A stretch of DNA of 64,000 bases from Streptomyces chumphonensis. Its GTDB lineage: Bacteria > Actinomycetota > Actinomycetes > Streptomycetales > Streptomycetaceae. Positions 62,869-64,000 of the stretch are shown here, piece by piece; position 1 is the stretch's first letter, and every line of letters begins with the position of its first letter. The position numbers and the translations under genes were made by a program. Location: assembly GCF_014779715.1 (NCBI RefSeq), contig NZ_JACXYU010000002.1:1-64000 (forward strand), given 5' to 3'. The notes beneath the pieces were generated by a model. That model saw only the letters and a program-made list of their open reading frames with translations, did no database searches and had not been told where the DNA came from.

Positions 62869-64000
62869 ATGGCGCACGGCTCGGTCCAGGTGACGTACAC
62901 CAGCACGTCGCGATGGCGACGCCGCACCGGGGACTACTCCTCGCTGGCCGCCGCGCTCGAGGCCGCCGGGGACGGCGACGTGCTGACCGTCGCGCCCGGA
63001 ACCTACCGGGAGAACCTCGTCGTCGAGCGGTCCGTCACCCTGCGCGGTCCGGAGCGCGCGGGCGCGGGCTCAGTCCGGATCAGCCCGCCCGACGGCGTCC
63101 CGCTGACGATACGTTCGGCCGCCGTCGTGCGGGACCTTCAGATCGAGGGCCAGGACCAGGCGGCTCCGGCCCTGTTGGTCGAGGACGGCACGCCCGAACT
63201 GTCCGGGCTGCGGGTGGTCACGCGGTCGGCGGCCGGTGTCGAGGTCCGCGGCGGCGCCCGCCCGACCGTGCGCCGCTGCGTCGTGGACAACCCCGCGGGC
63301 GCCGGTTTCGATCTGTCCGGCAGCGCGGGCGGGCTGTTCGAGGACTGCGAGGTGGTGGCGGCCGGACGGTCGGGTTTCGCCGCCAGGGACGGAGCCCACC
63401 CCCGGCTGGACCGGTGCCGCGTCCACCACACGGGGGGAGCGGGCCTGGAGCTGACGGGCGAGGGCACGGCCGTGGAGGCGGTCGGCTGCGAGTTCTACGA
63501 GGTACGGGGCAGCGGCGTGCACGTGACGGCCCGTGCGCTCGGGCAGCTGACGGACTGCCGGGTGCACCGGACCACGTCCGACGGCGTGACCCTGGACACC
63601 GACGCGGTGCTCACGCTCACCGACTCCGACATCCACGACGTCCCCGAGAACGCGGTCGACCTGCGCTCGCGGTCCGTGCTGACGCTCGTCCGGTCCACCG
63701 TGCGCCGCTTCGGCCGCAACGGCCTGTCCGTGTGGGATCCGGGCACGCGGGTGGACGCCAACCGCTGCGAGATCCACGAGAGCACCGGGGACTACCCGGC
63801 GGTGTGGGTCAGCGACGGAGCCACCGCCGTTCTGGACACCTGCCGCGTGCACTCCGTCCCGGACGCCCTGTTCGTCCTGGACCGGGGCTCGCGTGCGGAC
63901 GTCGTCGACAGCGACCTGACGCAGGTCCGCGGCACCGCCGTGTCGGTGAGCGACGGCGCGACCGTGGAGTTGGACGACTGCCGGATACGTGAGGCGGCCA
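62869..64000 (+). CDS. Right-handed parallel beta-helix repeat protein (5' part; runs off the window)
   Basis: 377 codons are present and the frame is open at the right edge. It begins MAHGSVQVTYTSTSRWRRRTGDYSSLAAALEAAGDGDVLTVAPGTYRENLVV, an entry loop typical of pectate-lyase-like beta-helices (only start and end of that segment are meant as evidence). It continues in about 22-residue coils with repeated xxRCxVxxxxGxGxxLxG patterns, for example PTVRRCVVDNPAGAGFDLSG and PRLDRCRVHHTGGAGLEL. No signal peptide. Streptomyces relatives that I recall are over 1000 residues with a C-terminal AAA-type ATPase; that part is outside the window and not claimed. The ribosome site is weak. Confidence 0.82.
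   Translation, partial: MAHGSVQVTYTSTSRWRRRTGDYSSLAAALEAAGDGDVLTVAPGTYRENLVVERSVTLRGPERAGAGSVRISPPDGVPLTIRSAAVVRDLQIEGQDQAAPALLVEDGTPELSGLRVVTRSAAGVEVRGGARPTVRRCVVDNPAGAGFDLSGSAGGLFEDCEVVAAGRSGFAARDGAHPRLDRCRVHHTGGAGLELTGEGTAVEAVGCEFYEVRGSGVHVTARALGQLTDCRVHRTTSDGVTLDTDAVLTLTDSDIHDVPENAVDLRSRSVLTLVRSTVRRFGRNGLSVWDPGTRVDANRCEIHESTGDYPAVWVSDGATAVLDTCRVHSVPDALFVLDRGSRADVVDSDLTQVRGTAVSVSDGATVELDDCRIREAA

Overview
The window looks like a Streptomyces (or very close actinomycete) chromosome. G+C is very high, with third codon positions almost always G or C. GTG starts and ATGA/GTGA stop-start overlaps are common, rare TTA codons are confined to accessory genes, and several families are Streptomyces hallmarks: a conservon (cvnABCD), an NsdA-like regulator, an ActIII-type ketoreductase, KS-alpha/KS-beta, and EshA-like family 2B encapsulin shells. 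No tRNA, rRNA, CRISPR array or replication origin was seen.

Layout. 0-2.4 kb: crr-ptsI (PTS IIA-Glc and Enzyme I) with a DasR-like operator. 2.5-8.3 kb: a hypothetical gene, acetoacetyl-CoA synthetase, a GH31 remnant without catalytic domain, a VanX-type dipeptidase and an aquaglyceroporin. 8.3-12.5 kb: a conservon. 13.2-20.4 kb: a three-gene SMC-like operon resembling MukF-MukE-MukB/MksBEF/JetABC, with no JetD-type nuclease beside it. 20.4-26.8 kb: fused HyuA-HyuB hydantoinase/oxoprolinase, GT4 glycosyltransferase and a HEAT-like protein. 27.1-36.9 kb: PAS-SpoIIE phosphatase, HTH regulator, phosphotransferase with a TTA codon, two-domain cell-wall amidase, ACT protein, and the PTS-dependent dihydroxyacetone kinase dhaKLM, which would draw phosphate from the Enzyme I encoded at the left edge.

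37.0-53.3 kb is a visibly less G+C-rich island: a type II (aromatic) polyketide glycoside cluster. One leftward operon holds the ActIII-like ketoreductase, quinone oxidoreductase, FrnE/DsbA-like protein, a secreted protein and a second quinone oxidoreductase. Divergently lie KS-alpha and KS-beta, then an IS110-family element with a stop codon in its transposase, where an ACP gene would be expected. A SnoaL/NTF2-like enzyme follows. A second leftward operon holds a RebM-like methyltransferase, two glycosyltransferases and an ActVA-ORF5-like hydroxylase. Rightward at the end are a third, degenerate glycosyltransferase and an MFS exporter. At least six island genes carry a TTA codon, which predicts bldA control. 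ACP, aromatase/cyclases, deoxysugar genes, flavin reductase and pathway regulators are absent from the window.

53.3-64 kb returns to chromosomal character: NUDIX hydrolase, Asp/Glu racemase-like protein, a Pro/Gln-rich protein, MOSC protein, a lone cyclic-nucleotide-binding-domain protein divergent from phosphoketolase, two tandem family 2B encapsulin shell genes without adjacent cargo, and the 5' part of a parallel beta-helix protein that runs off the right end. Several long inverted repeats between convergent genes look like strong bidirectional terminators (46037-46082, 59456-59497, 56330-56376).

The observations most worth following are the IS110 element and missing ACP in the polyketide cluster, the orphan tandem encapsulin shells with atypical cNMP domains, and the nuclease-less Muk/Mks-like operon.
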